In this document: positions 46,200-54,841 of the stretch, in pieces | Layout of the letters: every line of letters begins with the position of its first letter | How positions within the stretch are numbered: the first letter of the stretch is position 1 | DNA from: JAWPMT01 sp965267435 | GTDB taxonomy: Bacteria > Bacteroidota > Bacteroidia > Cytophagales > Cyclobacteriaceae | Reading direction: 5' to 3' | Assembly: GCA_965267435.1 (NCBI GenBank) | Contig: OZ253960.1 | Span: 1,240,001-1,304,000 of the forward strand | Length of the DNA: 64,000 bases | The notes under the pieces: generated by a model | The model's database searches: none | What the model was told of the DNA's origin: nothing | What the model saw: only the letters and a program-made list of their open reading frames with translations | Translations under genes and position numbers: made by a program

Positions 46200-47983
46200 A
46201 CAAGCTGTTAAAAAATAGATGGCTATCCAGCGCAGCACTGTTGATTCTTGGGCTGCTGCTGGGTTGGATAATCAAACCCTCGAGCTCTGAGGTTGGGGTG
46301 CAAGCGAGCCATGATCATACCGGCCCGTCCGAGACATGGACTTGTAGCATGCATCCTCAGATCCGGCAGGATGAACCGGGCAGTTGCCCGATCTGTGGGA
46401 TGGACCTCATTCCTTTATCGAATACGGGTGAGGCGGTAGCGATCGATGAGGTGCAAATGACGGAATCGGCCATGAAGCTGGCAGCCGTCCAAACAGTGAC
46501 CGTGAGTAATGACCGACCTCAGAAGTCCGTGCAACTTCCTGGTAAGGTAGAAGCTGATGAAAGACGAATCGCCAAAGTCACCGCCCATTTCGGTGGTCGC
46601 GTTGAGCGCCTGTTCGCGGACTTTACCGGCCAGTACATTAGTGCTGGCCAGCGACTAGCAACGATCTACTCACCAGATCTCGTAACAGCACAGAAGGAGC
46701 TATTTGAGGCCTTGAAGTTCAAGACATCCAATCCCTCATTTTATGACGCTGCGGTGCAAAAGCTAAAGCTTTGGGAGTTGACTGATCAACAGATCCAACA
46801 GATCGTCGATAAAGGAGAGCCACAGTATTACTTTGATGTCTACGCCCCAAGGTCCGGCACGATTATCGCCCGGAATATTAGCGAAGGTGAACATGTGAAG
46901 GAGGGGACGGTGTTGGTCGAGATTGCCAACCTGAACCGACTTTGGGTACTGTTCGATGCTTATGAGAGCGATCTGCAATGGATTGCTGTTGGAGACTCCG
47001 TTCAGTTTCGTGTTCAATCCATCCCAGCAACAACCTTCCAAAGTGTGATCACATTCATTGATCCCATCGTCAACAAGGAAACCAGGACTGCGTCGATTCG
47101 GACAGAGATCCAGAATCCCAACGGTTTACTAAAGCCTGAAATGTTTGTGGAGGGAGCTCTGAAAGCCAGTCTTCCCAATGCCGACAACCAGTTGCTCGTG
47201 CCCAAATCAGCTGTGCTCTGGACGGGCAAGCGTGCAGTCGTGTACGTACTGCGCCCCAATTATGCGCAGCCCACATTCCAGTTCAGAGAAGTGAAATTGG
47301 GTCCGGATGCAGGAGATCACTATGTGGTCGAAGAAGGTTTGGAGGCCGGTGAGGAAGTGGCTGCTAACGGCGTATTCAAGATCGATGCCGCCGCACAATT
47401 GGAAGGGAAAGTAAGTATGATGAATCCCAATGGCGGCAAAGTGGCTACGGGTCATGATCATGGGAGCGAGACGGACGATTCATCCACACCGACCATCAGC
47501 CACCCGGAAGTGAATATTGCTGTTGACACCTTTGAGGTAAGCTCCGTGTTCCGCGAGCAACTCCGAAGTGTGTTTGAAAGCTACCTGCCAGTGAAAGATG
47601 CGCTCGTTGAAACGGATGCAGGCGATGCCCAGGGGCAAGCCATCAAGCTACTTGCTGCCATTGAAGAGGTGGACATGGCCCTGCTAAAAGGAGAGGCGCA
47701 CATGGAGTGGATGAAAGATTTGGCGGTCCTGAAGGCCGTTACTGAGATCATGACCTCATCTTCGGATGTTGAAGAAATCAGGGCTGCTCTTTCGCCATTG
47801 AGTGATCAGCTCTTCCAGACCATCGTGAAGTTTGACGTAGCCACAGGCGGGTTCAGGCAATACTGCCCCATGGCTTTTGATTTTGAGGGAGCCTTTTGGC
47901 TGAGTGACTCTGATGAGATACTTAATCCTTATTTCGGAGATCAAATGCTGACTTGTGGCAATGTCGAAGAGGAATTGAATTGA
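46196..47983 (+). CDS. cusB: CusB-type periplasmic adaptor with heavy-metal-binding and DUF3347 domains
   Basis: The 595-residue protein is a three-part fusion. After a membrane anchor, residues 49-73 hold a heavy-metal-binding motif (CSMHP and CPICGMDL, Cys 50, Met 52, His 53, Cys 64, Cys 67). The membrane-fusion adaptor follows to about residue 410, with SPDLVTAQKELFEA and EIANLNRLWVLFDAYE. A C-terminal DUF3347-like domain (about 440-595) contains FRQYCPMAFDF and NPYFGDQML. This last domain is repeated as a free-standing protein in the next gene. It links the pump to the outer-membrane channel and can hand over metal. A His-containing linker lies near residue 420. Confidence 0.88.
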   Translation: MNKLLKNRWLSSAALLILGLLLGWIIKPSSSEVGVQASHDHTGPSETWTCSMHPQIRQDEPGSCPICGMDLIPLSNTGEAVAIDEVQMTESAMKLAAVQTVTVSNDRPQKSVQLPGKVEADERRIAKVTAHFGGRVERLFADFTGQYISAGQRLATIYSPDLVTAQKELFEALKFKTSNPSFYDAAVQKLKLWELTDQQIQQIVDKGEPQYYFDVYAPRSGTIIARNISEGEHVKEGTVLVEIANLNRLWVLFDAYESDLQWIAVGDSVQFRVQSIPATTFQSVITFIDPIVNKETRTASIRTEIQNPNGLLKPEMFVEGALKASLPNADNQLLVPKSAVLWTGKRAVVYVLRPNYAQPTFQFREVKLGPDAGDHYVVEEGLEAGEEVAANGVFKIDAAAQLEGKVSMMNPNGGKVATGHDHGSETDDSSTPTISHPEVNIAVDTFEVSSVFREQLRSVFESYLPVKDALVETDAGDAQGQAIKLLAAIEEVDMALLKGEAHMEWMKDLAVLKAVTEIMTSSSDVEEIRAALSPLSDQLFQTIVKFDVATGGFRQYCPMAFDFEGAFWLSDSDEILNPYFGDQMLTCGNVEEELN

Positions 47984-48021
47984 AAACGCTAATAATTAAT
48001 CAAATACAAAAAGCAATACAT

Positions 48022-48459
48022 ATGAAAACTATCGCACTTGTTTTAGGAATGGTATGTGCTGGAATCGTTCAGGCGCAGGATGGCACGAGCTATCTCGGTC
48101 CCTACATGGATCTTAAGGACGCACTGGTCAAGTCTGATGCATCAAAGGCCCAGGAGGCTGCTGAGAAATTGGTGGCACAGCTTGAAAAGCAAGACATGGA
48201 GACAGATATGATCAAGATCACCAAGGAAATCGTCAAATATGATGACCTCGCCATGCAGCGCAAGGCATTCAAGGTGGTCACTGACAAGTTGATTTTTACG
48301 CTGAAAGCCATGCCAGGCAACCAGGGGGTGTTTGTACAGCATTGCCCAATGGCTTTCAATAATTCTGGTGCCAACTGGCTCAGTATGTCAGAGGAAATCC
48401 GGAATCCTTACTTCGGTGATATGATGCTGAAATGCGGCAGGGTCGAAGAGAAGTTATGA
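48022..48459 (+). CDS. DUF3347 secreted protein of the Cus operon
   Basis: ATG at 48022 opens a signal peptide (MKTIALVLGMVCAGIVQAQ); the longer frame overlaps CusB. The 145-residue protein is a single DUF3347 domain with a helical body (YMDLKDALVKSDASKAQEAAEKL) and the closing HCPMAFNNSGANWLSMSEEIRNPYFGDMMLKCG, matching the CPMAF...NPYFGD..L.CG motif at the end of CusB. The conserved Cys and Met suggest metal binding, probably as a periplasmic metal donor to the efflux complex. It overlaps the next gene by four bases. Confidence 0.82.
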   Translation: MKTIALVLGMVCAGIVQAQDGTSYLGPYMDLKDALVKSDASKAQEAAEKLVAQLEKQDMETDMIKITKEIVKYDDLAMQRKAFKVVTDKLIFTLKAMPGNQGVFVQHCPMAFNNSGANWLSMSEEIRNPYFGDMMLKCGRVEEKL

Positions 48460-49733
48460 CCACTGCCCGAACAAAGATGTCCGCCATGTGGCTACGTGCT
48501 CGGTCTTGGGTCGCCTGCTGCTCCCTCGCAGCGGTGGCCCTGGGCTGCGCACAAAACTCACAGAATGAGCAGCAAGAAGTGTCTGCCCCAGCGCTTCAAC
48601 AGGTGTCAGGCCCAGCCGCTACTAACAGCTCACTACCTTATCTGGTCGTTGGCGATGATGAGCAGTTGTATCTGTCATGGGTGGAGAAGGGATCGGATAC
48701 CGCTATCCTGAAGTATGCCCGGTGGGAGGAGCAAGGCTGGTCTGATGATGTGACCATTGCAACAGGGACAGACTGGTTTGTCAATTGGGCGGATTACCCA
48801 ATGGTGGCTGCCAATGCTCAGGGAGGTATGCTTGCGCATTTTCTCGCTAAGAGCTCTGCGGGTACCTATTCCTATGATGTGAATATTGCCCGCAAAGTGG
48901 GGGAGGAATGGACGCCGCCGCTCATACCGCATACCGATGGCACGCCGACAGAACATGGCTTTGTGACGATGCTACCGCTGACTAATGGATCGTTTCAGCT
49001 CGCATGGCTCGACGGTCGAAATACCGGAGGCGGGCACGGCGGGCATGAAGGCCATCAAGGCGCAATGACTGTCCGTTCTGCTGTTTTGGACCTAGAAGGC
49101 AACCTGTCAGAAGAGTATGAACTGGACGACCGTGTTTGCGACTGCTGCCAAACAACAGGAGCCATCACTGCCAATGGCCCCGTCATCATCTATCGGGATA
49201 GATCGGAGTTGGAGATTAGGGACATGTCCATCGTCCGACTCGTCGATGGTGCCTGGACAACACCACAAACGGTTTATGCCGACAACTGGAACATTGAAGG
49301 TTGCCCTGTCAATGGCCCCCGAGCCGATGCGATGGGCAATGATCTGGCAGTGGCCTGGTTCTCTGGTGCTAATGGGGTGTCACAAGTGAAAGTGATCTTC
49401 TCTAGAGATGGTGGAGCATCGTTTGGCCAGCCGGTGCTTATCGACAACAATGGCCCGCTGGGACGGGTAGATATAGAAATGCTCAACAAGGACCAGGCGA
49501 TGGTGAGCTGGCTGGGAAGGGAAGGAGAGACTACCGTGATCAGAGCACGGACTGTCAATAAAAACGGTACCATGGGGGCGATCCTAAAGGTGGCGGAAAG
49601 CAATGAGGCCCGGGGCAGTGGATTTCCACAGATGGCCTACTACCAGGATCATGTTTGGTTCGCCTGGACGGATCTTGCAACGGACTCCGGAAGTCGGATC
49701 ATGGTATCGAGGTTGGCTGTCGAAGGAAGCTAG
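48456..49733 (+). CDS. BNR/sialidase-fold lipoprotein, last gene of the Cus operon
   Basis: The start is ATG 48456, which overlaps the previous stop by four bases; an in-frame ATG at 48432 is less likely. The 425-residue product has a lipoprotein leader (lipobox Cys 31). It shows a propeller-like pattern with weak Asp-box repeats (SRDGGASF) and the unusual cysteine cluster VCDCCQTTG near residue 225 plus a His/Gly-rich segment (GGHGGHEGHQG) near residue 195. The sialidase catalytic Arg triad is not evident. Related proteins recur at the end of Cus operons in Bacteroidota, so a metal-binding surface role is likely rather than sialidase activity. Confidence 0.72.
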   Translation: MTTARTKMSAMWLRARSWVACCSLAAVALGCAQNSQNEQQEVSAPALQQVSGPAATNSSLPYLVVGDDEQLYLSWVEKGSDTAILKYARWEEQGWSDDVTIATGTDWFVNWADYPMVAANAQGGMLAHFLAKSSAGTYSYDVNIARKVGEEWTPPLIPHTDGTPTEHGFVTMLPLTNGSFQLAWLDGRNTGGGHGGHEGHQGAMTVRSAVLDLEGNLSEEYELDDRVCDCCQTTGAITANGPVIIYRDRSELEIRDMSIVRLVDGAWTTPQTVYADNWNIEGCPVNGPRADAMGNDLAVAWFSGANGVSQVKVIFSRDGGASFGQPVLIDNNGPLGRVDIEMLNKDQAMVSWLGREGETTVIRARTVNKNGTMGAILKVAESNEARGSGFPQMAYYQDHVWFAWTDLATDSGSRIMVSRLAVEGS

Positions 49734-50113
49734 GTTTTTTATATGAAGCTCTTTCGTTTGCCTTCAGAGTAAAGTCAAATATGTGCTTAGTTACGGAGGG
49801 TCTTTGATGTGTTTGTTCGGTCAGATTCCGTTTTAGTAAAGTACCTCTGATTTTTATGTGATCTGAAAGGTCCGATTGGTGGGTCTAAGCAATTATTTTT
49901 TACCTGATATTTGAACAGGTATTAGTGGCAACGCCGGGCCCTCGACGGTTGCTGTCCTTCTCCTTACTACAGTTATATACCAACATTAGATCGGCTGAAA
50001 ATACCCAATGGTAGGTATAAATCTTTCTTGGATATGTGCGATTATTGTTTCTGATGATTTCGCAACAGAAGATCTTGGAAACGACGCCTACCATTATGTA
50101 AAAACTACCGATC
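49734..50113. other. 380-base intergenic region before the subtilase operon
   Basis: This region is more AT-rich than its neighbours and has no supported gene; a minus-strand open frame over 49900-50439 is a shadow of the subtilase gene. It holds two short inverted repeats: TACCTG/CAGGTA at 49901-49921 and AATGGTAGG/CCTACCATT at 50007-50095. Neither looks like a terminator. It probably contains the promoter of the following four-gene run. Confidence 0.4.
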
Positions 50114-51556
50114 ATGCCCCGTGTCACAGCAGCAGTAACTTTCAATAGACTTTCCAGAGAAAAGGAGGTGCTCACCACCTCGATGGTTCCTAAGTTCATT
50201 CCAAACGATAGAGACAAAGCCCGGGCGATCGAGATCTTCAAGCGATACGGCCTACTAGTGACCTCCCAAAGCGACTTTACATTATCGGTGGAAGGAGAGA
50301 AGGAAGGGTACGAGCACCTCTTCGGCACGGAATTGATCGAACGAAAGTTAAGGTACGCGAATCGGGCATCTGAGCCATCCGTCTGGTACCCACCTAGAGG
50401 CGCCAAGTGGAATAACGAGCATGAATTGAAGGACATCATTGACGATGCCTACATTCAGTGGCCGCACTACTACACACATCCCGGCCCCCTACAACTCCCA
50501 CGGTTGAATTATCACCACCTGAAGCTTCCAAGCGAGATTTCTTCTGTGCTCAATACAGAGAAAGTCCATCGACAAGGAATAACAGGTGCGGGAGTGAAGG
50601 TGGCCATCCTTGACAGTGGGTTTGATTTTAATCATCCCTACTTTGTCGGGCGCCTACAGCGTACGCCACAACGGGTCCTGGGACCCGGGGCCAGCAACCT
50701 GATGATGGATGAGCATGGCCATGGCACAGCAATGGCTGCCAATTTATTGGCTGTGGCTCCGGACATAGACTTATTGGGCATCAAGCTGGCCAACCATGAA
50801 GTCAAGGATGCCAGTGCGAAATTGAACCAGGCGTTCGAAGTGGCCTTGAGTCATCGACCCGATATTATCTCACTCAGCTTGACCTACGATTTGACCTGGG
50901 CAGCCGGAAGAGTACATCGCAAGAAACTTCCCAGGAGCAATCTTGCGTTGCAGGGATTGATTTTGGAGGCCATCAGAAATGGCATCACCGTTGTATGTGC
51001 CTGTGGAAATGGCGACGTGGGTTTTCCCGGCATGATGGAAGAAGTGATTTCAGTCGGCGGTGTGTTTGTGGACAAAGACCACCACAAGGAGGCTTCTGAC
51101 TTTACAAGCGCTTTTGTAAGCAAGATCTATCCTCAAAGAAAAGTTCCGGATATCTGTGGCCTCTCAGGACATTATAATAATGGTGACGCTAATCATACCA
51201 GACCCGTTCCCGGTGGCCTGATGTTGGTGCCCGTACCGTTCAACAGCGAGCTCGACAGGGATACCAGAGACGATTTTGTGGGTGACAATGGCTGGAGTGT
51301 CATTGGCGGCTCGTCAGCGGCTACGGCTCAGGTGGCCGGCATATGTGCGCTGCTGCTTCAGCAAGACCGTTCCTTGACCCCTTCAGATGTAAAGAGAATG
51401 CTCTTGAACTCGGCGATCAATATTGCTGAGGGAAAAGCCAACGCAAAGAGCAATGAAGGTCGAGTCATACATGCCACGGCCGCACAACCCGATCTTGCCG
51501 TAGGTTATGGGTTGGTCAATGCATTCAAAGCGCTCGAGCTAATGAGGAGATCTTAA
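50114..51556 (+). CDS. S8-family subtilisin-like serine peptidase without export signal
   Basis: The 480-residue protein has an N-terminal region of about 120 residues that looks like a protease prodomain (GLLVTSQSDFTLSVEG and HLFGTELIERKL, similar in pattern to S53/S8 prodomains). The catalytic domain starts near residue 145. The triad is visible: Asp 167 in VAILDSGFD, His 203 in DEHGHGTA and Ser near 401 in GGSSAATAQVAG. No signal peptide or membrane segment is seen, which is unusual for a subtilase with a prodomain. It precedes a 195-residue unknown protein and a two-component system on the same strand. A role in processing a neighbour-encoded or cytoplasmic substrate is possible but unproven. 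Confidence 0.88.
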   Translation: MPRVTAAVTFNRLSREKEVLTTSMVPKFIPNDRDKARAIEIFKRYGLLVTSQSDFTLSVEGEKEGYEHLFGTELIERKLRYANRASEPSVWYPPRGAKWNNEHELKDIIDDAYIQWPHYYTHPGPLQLPRLNYHHLKLPSEISSVLNTEKVHRQGITGAGVKVAILDSGFDFNHPYFVGRLQRTPQRVLGPGASNLMMDEHGHGTAMAANLLAVAPDIDLLGIKLANHEVKDASAKLNQAFEVALSHRPDIISLSLTYDLTWAAGRVHRKKLPRSNLALQGLILEAIRNGITVVCACGNGDVGFPGMMEEVISVGGVFVDKDHHKEASDFTSAFVSKIYPQRKVPDICGLSGHYNNGDANHTRPVPGGLMLVPVPFNSELDRDTRDDFVGDNGWSVIGGSSAATAQVAGICALLLQQDRSLTPSDVKRMLLNSAINIAEGKANAKSNEGRVIHATAAQPDLAVGYGLVNAFKALELMRRS

Positions 51557-51600
51557 AACAATGAATTACTACACTTCTAACCAATAACAAAACTGACAAG

Positions 51601-52188
51601 ATGGACGACGAGTATGTATTGTATGTAAATCCGGGTGAATCGCAGAGGTTCCAACAGGTGTACGCCAGTCAAGTTTATGGGACCTTCTTCACCGTGCAGG
51701 CGAGGTTCCAAACCGCCGAAAGAGAGAACCCCGAAGGAGACTACTTCATTGAAAAAATGGATTTTGAAGTCATCAACTATAAGGGTATTCTGGACATTGG
51801 CCTCGTAGATATCCAAGGTCCCAATTCCTTCCGGGACAAGGTTGAGGATCCGACTCTTCAGATCTTTCAACTGCAAATGAGAGCCATGGGACCCCAGCAA
51901 TCCGAGAATATCCCTGAATACACTAAATCTGGAGTGGCCATCAATGCATGGATCAGCAAGGGCCAGGTGCTGCAGTTTGTGAGAACGCTGGTGAAGCTTC
52001 ATGACGACGAAACACCCCTCGCCGGCGGGATTTTTGACTCTGAGTTCTACTACCGTGAAGGACTAAGGAAAAGTAATAACTATGACCCGATCGAACCAAA
52101 ACCGCAGACATCCATGGATGAGCGATCGGATAGCTACAATTACAGCAGCGGCGCCCTTTGTCCGAAGTCCAAAAACTACGTTATGTGA
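51601..52188 (+). CDS. Unknown 195-residue protein between the subtilase and the kinase
   Basis: I recognise no family. The product starts MDDEYVLYVNPGESQRFQQVY, has no signal peptide or membrane segment, and looks soluble and mostly beta with mixed charge. Its C-terminal 35 residues are low-complexity (NYDPIEPKPQ, SYNYSSG). It starts 44 bases after the subtilase and overlaps the kinase start by four bases (GTGA), so translation of the kinase is probably coupled to it. Being fixed between protease and kinase genes, it may be a substrate, inhibitor or signal partner; this is inference. Confidence 0.65.
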   Translation: MDDEYVLYVNPGESQRFQQVYASQVYGTFFTVQARFQTAERENPEGDYFIEKMDFEVINYKGILDIGLVDIQGPNSFRDKVEDPTLQIFQLQMRAMGPQQSENIPEYTKSGVAINAWISKGQVLQFVRTLVKLHDDETPLAGGIFDSEFYYREGLRKSNNYDPIEPKPQTSMDERSDSYNYSSGALCPKSKNYVM

Positions 52189-54062
52189 TCCAGAGAATAT
52201 CGCCGTGGCTTTTTCTTGCATTTGCAGTGATCGACGCTCTGGGGCAGCATGAACAGACAAGGGAGAACTTTTTCTCGCATGTCAAAAACTTTGAGTTTAC
52301 CCAGGCACAAGACGAAATAGAAGGAGTCACGGATTCCTCATGGAAAGAGGCCCTGAGCCTATTCCAGCGCGTTCTTTATCACGCGGGCCAACAAGGGCCG
52401 TCTACCCTCGGAGAAGACTCTGTGACCATTGCCCAGCTGGAATCCCGATTTTCGGAGGGCAGTTCGGGTCAGGTCATCCTCAAGCTGCTTTGGGGGTACT
52501 ACTACTTTTATACCAACCCATATACAGAGAGGCCCATCAAGTACTTCAGCGACGCCTATCTCCTGTCAAAGGAAGTAGGGACCTCGGAAGAGGTGAAGTT
52601 CTGCGTCTACTCGATTCTGAAACTCTACAACTGGGAGCTCTCCCAATCCAACGATGACCTTCTTGAGTACCTGAAGATCTATGAGGGGCTCGTGGAAGAC
52701 AATGCAGACGAGTTTCACTTCAAAATGAGTCGTTTCCTATTCGAATTGAGAGACATCAATTATGACATTAATGTCAGTGACCAGTTTGTGGAGACCTTCC
52801 GCAATCTGATGGAATCCTTCCCAGAGGATCATCATTTCTGGACAGAGTATTACATCACGCTCGGAGTCTATAAACGCCACTTTGGGACGATATCCGATAA
52901 TCCCGAATTAGTGGATGAAGCCCAACAATTGTTTACAGGTGCTCTACTAAGGATGGGAGACGAACCCTATTTAAGGTACCTCAAATTCAGGGTCTACATT
53001 CAGCTCTCCGAGATAGCCAGGGCCCGCAGGGATTTTGATGGCGCCATCAATTATATCTCGAAGGCGAAAGCGTATAGCTACCTCAACGATCCCACGAGGG
53101 CCGACTACTACATTAGCCGCTATGCTGCGCCCAGCCTCTACGGAAGGGGAGAGGCGGATAGCGCATTCTATGTCTTGAGTGCCGCAGACACGCTACGCAA
53201 CAGGTTGGACTATCAAATCAACTCGCTGCGCATCGCCCAGTACCAGTGGAAGTTTCAAACAGAGGAGAAGGAACGGGACCTTATCAAAACGAGAAACTGG
53301 CTGCTGACTGTGCTTGCGGCGCTTGTGTTTTTATCCGTAGTCTATATTCTGCTACAACTCAACTCCAGGAAGAAGCGCCTGCTTGCCATTCAGGACAAGA
53401 ACATGCAAGCGCAAAAAGTGACCTCCCTACTCAAAGAACAGGAACTCATTGCCCTCAACTCCATGATCGAAGGTCAGGAAAAGGAGCGTAAGAGAATTGC
53501 TGAAGACCTGCACGATCGACTTGGGAGCACCTTGGCCGGTTTGAAGATGCACATGGAAGTCCTGCTGGACAAAGACCCGAAGTTCTCCAAACTAAAGCTG
53601 ATTGTCAATCAGGCCGTCAATGATACGAGAGAGATCGCTCACAACATGCTTTCAGGCGTATTGACCAAGTTTGGCCTGATGGCGGCACTGAGAGACTTGA
53701 AATGGACCATTGAGGCTGCCAACCAATTCGAAATCAGATTGCAGAGCATCCAGTTCGATGAGCGGCTGGACTCGGAGATTGAACTACACATCTACCGGAT
53801 CGTGCAGGAGTTGATTAGCAATACGCTGAAGCACGCGAAGGCGTCCTCCGTGGATGTCGAGCTGCGCAAAACAGAAGATAACCGACTCATCATCACCTAC
53901 AAAGACGACGGCGTGGGATTTGATACCCAATCGAGCAAAGAGGGAATGGGGCTCAAGAACATAGAGAGTCGGGTCCGAAATATCGAAGGAACGTGGACGA
54001 TCACTTCTGCTCCCATGCAGGGGGTAACAGTGGTGATTGAACTAGAAAACATAGAATCATAA
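52185..54062 (+). CDS. Sensor histidine kinase with TPR-like sensor domain (HisKA_3)
   Basis: GTG at 52185 overlaps the previous stop by four bases and gives a clean signal peptide (VIQRISPWLFLAFAVIDALGQ); a TTG at 52158 is the alternative. The 625-residue protein has a large helical, TPR-like periplasmic region, one membrane helix at about residues 370-392 (NWLLTVLAALVFLSVVYILL), a coiled coil and a HisKA_3 dimerisation helix RKRIAEDLHDRLGSTLAG with the phosphorylated His near residue 443. The ATP-binding domain follows (VQELISNTLKHAKA, YKDDGVGFD, GMGLKNIESR). It phosphorylates the response regulator that follows, with a one-base overlap. Confidence 0.9.
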   Translation: MIQRISPWLFLAFAVIDALGQHEQTRENFFSHVKNFEFTQAQDEIEGVTDSSWKEALSLFQRVLYHAGQQGPSTLGEDSVTIAQLESRFSEGSSGQVILKLLWGYYYFYTNPYTERPIKYFSDAYLLSKEVGTSEEVKFCVYSILKLYNWELSQSNDDLLEYLKIYEGLVEDNADEFHFKMSRFLFELRDINYDINVSDQFVETFRNLMESFPEDHHFWTEYYITLGVYKRHFGTISDNPELVDEAQQLFTGALLRMGDEPYLRYLKFRVYIQLSEIARARRDFDGAINYISKAKAYSYLNDPTRADYYISRYAAPSLYGRGEADSAFYVLSAADTLRNRLDYQINSLRIAQYQWKFQTEEKERDLIKTRNWLLTVLAALVFLSVVYILLQLNSRKKRLLAIQDKNMQAQKVTSLLKEQELIALNSMIEGQEKERKRIAEDLHDRLGSTLAGLKMHMEVLLDKDPKFSKLKLIVNQAVNDTREIAHNMLSGVLTKFGLMAALRDLKWTIEAANQFEIRLQSIQFDERLDSEIELHIYRIVQELISNTLKHAKASSVDVELRKTEDNRLIITYKDDGVGFDTQSSKEGMGLKNIESRVRNIEGTWTITSAPMQGVTVVIELENIES

Positions 54063-54727
54063 TGGACAGGCAAACAATCAAAGTACTATTGGCCGATGAT
54101 CACGAGATGATACTCGACGGCCTGAAGCTGATCTTAAACAGCAGCGACAATATCAGGATTGTAGGGGAGGCGCACGATGGCGAGGAGATCTTGCGAATGC
54201 TAAGAACAATTCCGGAGTTGGACATCGTCATATTGGATATCAACATGCCAAAGAAAGACGGCATCCAGGTGACACGCGAAATCAAGGCGACATATCCCGA
54301 GGTGAAGGTGCTGATCTTATCGATGTACAACCGAAGGGAGTTTGTCAAGAACCTCATTGATGCCGGTATCGATGGGTACATCCTGAAGAATGCGGGAAAG
54401 GACGAGTTGCTGAAGGCGCTGGAGACATTGGCAGGTGGCGAGCCTTACTACGGCGCGGAGATCACCAAGACCATTATGAAAAGCTATCAGAAGAACAAGG
54501 TCTTTGATAATCCCTCAGATGTCGAGCTGTCGAAAAGAGAGAAGGAGATCGTGGCCCTTATTGCCAATGAAATGACTACCCCCGAAATCGCAGAAAAGTT
54601 ATTCATCAGCCCCTATACGGTCGAGACGCACCGCAAGAATATCCTTGCTAAGCTGGACGTGAAGAATGCTGCGGGCATCATGAAGTTCGCATTGCAGACG
54701 GGGATCATCAAGGGGTTTGATTTATAG
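54062..54727 (+). CDS. LuxR/NarL-family response regulator
   Basis: The 221-residue protein has a receiver domain with the acidic pocket ADDHEM near the N-terminus, the phospho-acceptor Asp 59 in VILDINMP, and conserved Ser/Thr and Lys later (ILSMY, ILKNAGKDELL). A C-terminal LuxR-type helix-turn-helix follows (SKREKEIVALIANEMTTPEIAEKLF, then SPYTVETHRKNILAKL). It is the transcriptional output partner of the kinase just upstream. Targets are unknown. No terminator is visible directly after it; the hairpin downstream points the other way. Confidence 0.93.
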   Translation: MDRQTIKVLLADDHEMILDGLKLILNSSDNIRIVGEAHDGEEILRMLRTIPELDIVILDINMPKKDGIQVTREIKATYPEVKVLILSMYNRREFVKNLIDAGIDGYILKNAGKDELLKALETLAGGEPYYGAEITKTIMKSYQKNKVFDNPSDVELSKREKEIVALIANEMTTPEIAEKLFISPYTVETHRKNILAKLDVKNAAGIMKFALQTGIIKGFDL

Positions 54728-54787
54728 TGGCCCGTCCGCCAGTTACTCAATACTTGGAATTGCCCACCCGACTAATTTATGGAAGTC

Positions 54788-54818
54788 AAAAAAACCTCGC
54801 CAATGAGATTAGCGAGGT
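54788..54818 (-). terminator. Intrinsic terminator for the 54842 gene
   Basis: On the minus strand: ACCTCGC, an 11-base loop with three internal pairs, GCGAGGT, and then seven T. It lies 24 bases after the stop of the gene at 54842. Confidence 0.85.
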
Positions 54819-54841
54819 CCGGCTTAAGAGTTAGTGTTTAG

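Noticed and set aside
48456..49733. Annotation of the last Cus-operon gene as a true sialidase
   Set aside because: It lacks a clear RIP motif and Arg triad, and its place in the metal operon and the VCDCC cluster argue for another role.
49901..49921. Short hairpin TACCTG/CAGGTA as a terminator of the Cus operon
   Set aside because: The T-run stands before, not after, the hairpin in the direction of transcription, and it is 170 bases beyond the last stop codon.
49900..50439. 179-residue minus-strand frame
   Set aside because: Most of it is antisense to the subtilase start; it has Ser/Arg-rich random composition and no start context.
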